A stretch of DNA of 11,593 nucleotides from Cellvibrionales bacterium UBA4435 (GTDB taxonomy: Bacteria; Pseudomonadota; Gammaproteobacteria; Pseudomonadales; Porticoccaceae): positions 13,564 to 25,156 of the forward strand of contig DGPR01000018.1 of NCBI GenBank assembly GCA_002390525.1. Reading direction: 5' to 3'. The stretch's first letter is position 1, and each line of letters opens with the position of its first letter. The notes under the pieces were generated by a model. The model made no database searches. It was not told the origin of the DNA and saw only the letters and a list, made by a program, of their open reading frames with translations. Positions 10,180 through 11,593 of the stretch are shown here, piece after piece. The position numbers and the translations under genes are program-made.

Positions 10180-10186
10180 AGTTTTA

Positions 10187-11392
10187 CTACAGCTCAATAT
10201 TGATATTTATCTTTGCTTTTTTTTGCTCTTTTGCATTAAATTTTCCTGTCGACCCTTGGTAATCTCCTGGAAGTGGAGTAACAGATCCTGAAGCAGAGAT
10301 CCTTGCTATAATTTCCAAAAATTCAACTGAAGACAGGGTCTTAGGTCCCATCATACCCATACTATCATCCAAGAGAACCACTTTTGGTAGGTTGGAAAGC
10401 TTAAATTTAACTGCAGCTAGAGGTTTTGGGGAGCCCTCCCATTCTCGTGCATATATATAAATAATATTATCTTTATTTATTCTGTATTTCTCAGGAATTT
10501 CTATTTCCACGGAAAGCCTATAATTATTTACATTAGTAAATTTTTTAGCATGTAAAATGCTTGTATTTAAAGCATTAGCCTCTGGTGTATTTTTTTTTGT
10601 TACCTTTAATGCATTTTCCCAGCTTTTTATCGCCAAGCGATAGAGGCCTTGCTCAAAGTAATTGATTCCATTTAGGCCTAATGCTACTGCATTATTTGGA
10701 TTAAGCTTTATAGTTTTATTTATTATAGATTTCACTTCTTTTGTAAATTTTCTATTTTCTGAGAAGTATAGAGCTTGTGCATATTCAGATAAAAGATCTG
10801 AATCATTTGGCCTCAACTTAAGTATCTTTAGATATGACTCTTTTGCACCTAAAAAATCTCGATTTTCCATTTTTAATTGAGCTAGCGTGATTAAATAGTA
10901 TGCATGGTTAGGCTTATCTTGAAGTCTCTTGTAAATTTTTTCCTGTAGATTTTTATTAAGCTCTACACGCCCTAATTTGCTGAGACCTAAATTAGATCGT
11001 TTTTCTAATAAATGAGCGATATTTAGATCAGCACTCGCTCCTAGGGAGTTATACATACTGAATACAAATATAGGCATCAACAATAAACACAGGAGCAGTA
11101 TCCAGGATCCTTTATTATCTGAAATATTAGTTGTTGGCTTAGAATATCCATCAGCATCTCTTAGCGAAATACGCTCATACTCCAAAATTAACTTTGAATA
11201 TTCAGTAATATCTATTAGACCATCCTCTAGCATTTTTGATAACTTTATTTTTTGCTCCTTAAAAACTGAGTTATTTTCTAACTGCTCCATATTTAATGAG
11301 AGAGACTCATTTTCAATTTCTTTTTTAAACAAAGGTAGAATAATAAAAAAAGCAGCCAATGAGACTAATAGAGCAAAAATTAACCACATCAT
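10187..11392 (-). CDS. ccmI: Cytochrome c biogenesis protein CcmI
   Basis: CcmI is the apocytochrome c chaperone of the system I (Ccm) maturation pathway; it works with CcmH and CcmF at the inner membrane. The 401-residue protein has a membrane segment at about 3-20, a cytoplasmic loop with the family block KLSKMLEDGLIDITEYSKLI (50-69), and a second membrane segment at about 97-114. Periplasmic TPR-like repeats follow at about 160-265 (for example YLITLAQLKMENRDFLGAKE and YLKILKLRPNDSDLLSEYAQ). The C-terminal domain (291-401) shows RLSVEIEIPEKY, LDDSMGMMGP (341-350) and ARISASGSVTPLPGDYQG (363-380). That domain is what separates full CcmI from plain TPR proteins, and it corresponds to the second half of the fused E. 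coli CcmH. The start ATGATG overlaps the ccmH stop (ATGA); the second ATG, three bases on, is equally possible. Stop is TAG. Confidence 0.93.
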   Translation of the reverse strand: MMWLIFALLVSLAAFFIILPLFKKEIENESLSLNMEQLENNSVFKEQKIKLSKMLEDGLIDITEYSKLILEYERISLRDADGYSKPTTNISDNKGSWILLLCLLLMPIFVFSMYNSLGASADLNIAHLLEKRSNLGLSKLGRVELNKNLQEKIYKRLQDKPNHAYYLITLAQLKMENRDFLGAKESYLKILKLRPNDSDLLSEYAQALYFSENRKFTKEVKSIINKTIKLNPNNAVALGLNGINYFEQGLYRLAIKSWENALKVTKKNTPEANALNTSILHAKKFTNVNNYRLSVEIEIPEKYRINKDNIIYIYAREWEGSPKPLAAVKFKLSNLPKVVLLDDSMGMMGPKTLSSVEFLEIIARISASGSVTPLPGDYQGSTGKFNAKEQKKAKININIEL

Positions 11393-11593
11393 TTTTCAGT
11401 CTCAGTAGAATCGATACTATTGGGGTCATTAATAACTAGATTATCTAAATATTTCTTTTCGTTAGGCTTGAGTTTCACCTGCTCTTTTGATCGAAGGGGG
11501 GATTTATATATATAAAAAATAATTATTATACCAAGTAGGAATAAAAATACTGGCGCAAGCCATAAAATCATTGTCTTTGAATTAAAAGGCGGA
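11389..11593 (-). CDS. ccmH: Cytochrome c biogenesis protein CcmH, C-terminal part (cut by window edge)
   Basis: Reading in frame from the right edge gives PPFNSKTMILWLAPVFLFLL and then a basic stop-transfer tail, 67 codons in all. The sequence P-P-F-x-x-x-T-x-x-L-W-x-x-P followed by a hydrophobic segment is the junction between the thioredoxin-like domain and the C-terminal anchor of CcmH. CcmH is the Ccm thiol reductase subunit that prepares apocytochrome c cysteines for haem ligation. The catalytic LRCxxCQ motif must lie outside the window. The internal ATG at 11571 is therefore not a start but codes for the methionine just before the anchor. The tail KLKPNEKKYLDNLV fits the cytoplasmic end of the family. 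The stop overlaps ccmI by ATGA. In E. coli the ccmH and ccmI parts are fused; here they are separate genes. Confidence 0.88.
   Translation of the reverse strand, partial: PPFNSKTMILWLAPVFLFLLGIIIIFYIYKSPLRSKEQVKLKPNEKKYLDNLVINDPNSIDSTETEK

Noticed and set aside
11389..11571. A separate 60-residue membrane protein starting at the ATG at 11571
   Set aside because: The frame stays open to the window edge and encodes the CcmH junction motif P-P-F-x-x-x-T just upstream, so this is the end of ccmH.

Overview
The window is an AT-rich piece of a bacterial chromosome that is packed with genes. It most likely comes from a gammaproteobacterium. The best evidence is the minus-strand order smc-zipA-ligA: ZipA is essentially a gammaproteobacterial division protein, and this order is typical of that class. 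A VC0807-type membrane protein, a YciI and a protein with a YgiM-like tail point the same way. The low GC, short gaps and overlapping stops and starts suggest a compact, perhaps marine, genome. That last point is inference, and I cannot name the genus.

Left part (1-3615, plus strand): six genes in close series. The first three are a VC0807/YciB-like membrane protein, YciI, and a 110-residue protein that resembles the coiled-coil and membrane tail of YgiM-type SH3 proteins without the SH3 domain. After a 46-base gap come an exported PpiA-like cyclophilin, a pyridoxine 5'-phosphate synthase (PdxJ) of an unusual subtype, and a TrmH/SpoU-family RNA 2'-O-methyltransferase. These appear to be general housekeeping functions and do not form one pathway.

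Right part (3644-11593, minus strand): read from the right edge, ccmH (C-terminal end only) overlaps ccmI by ATGA. Together they encode the apocytochrome c handling part of cytochrome c maturation. Seventy bases later starts smc (chromosome condensation), then after 100 bases zipA (FtsZ membrane anchor), then ligA (NAD-dependent DNA ligase) one base after the zipA stop. The two halves converge at about 3630 with only 28 bases between the stop codons.

I found no RNA gene, CRISPR array, mobile element, prophage or defence island, and no gene-free stretch longer than about 100 bases. All the genes belong to recognisable families. I do not see a new system here. The points most worth a second look are the PdxJ subtype, the SH3-less YgiM-like mini-protein, and the joining of ccmHI to smc-zipA-ligA.
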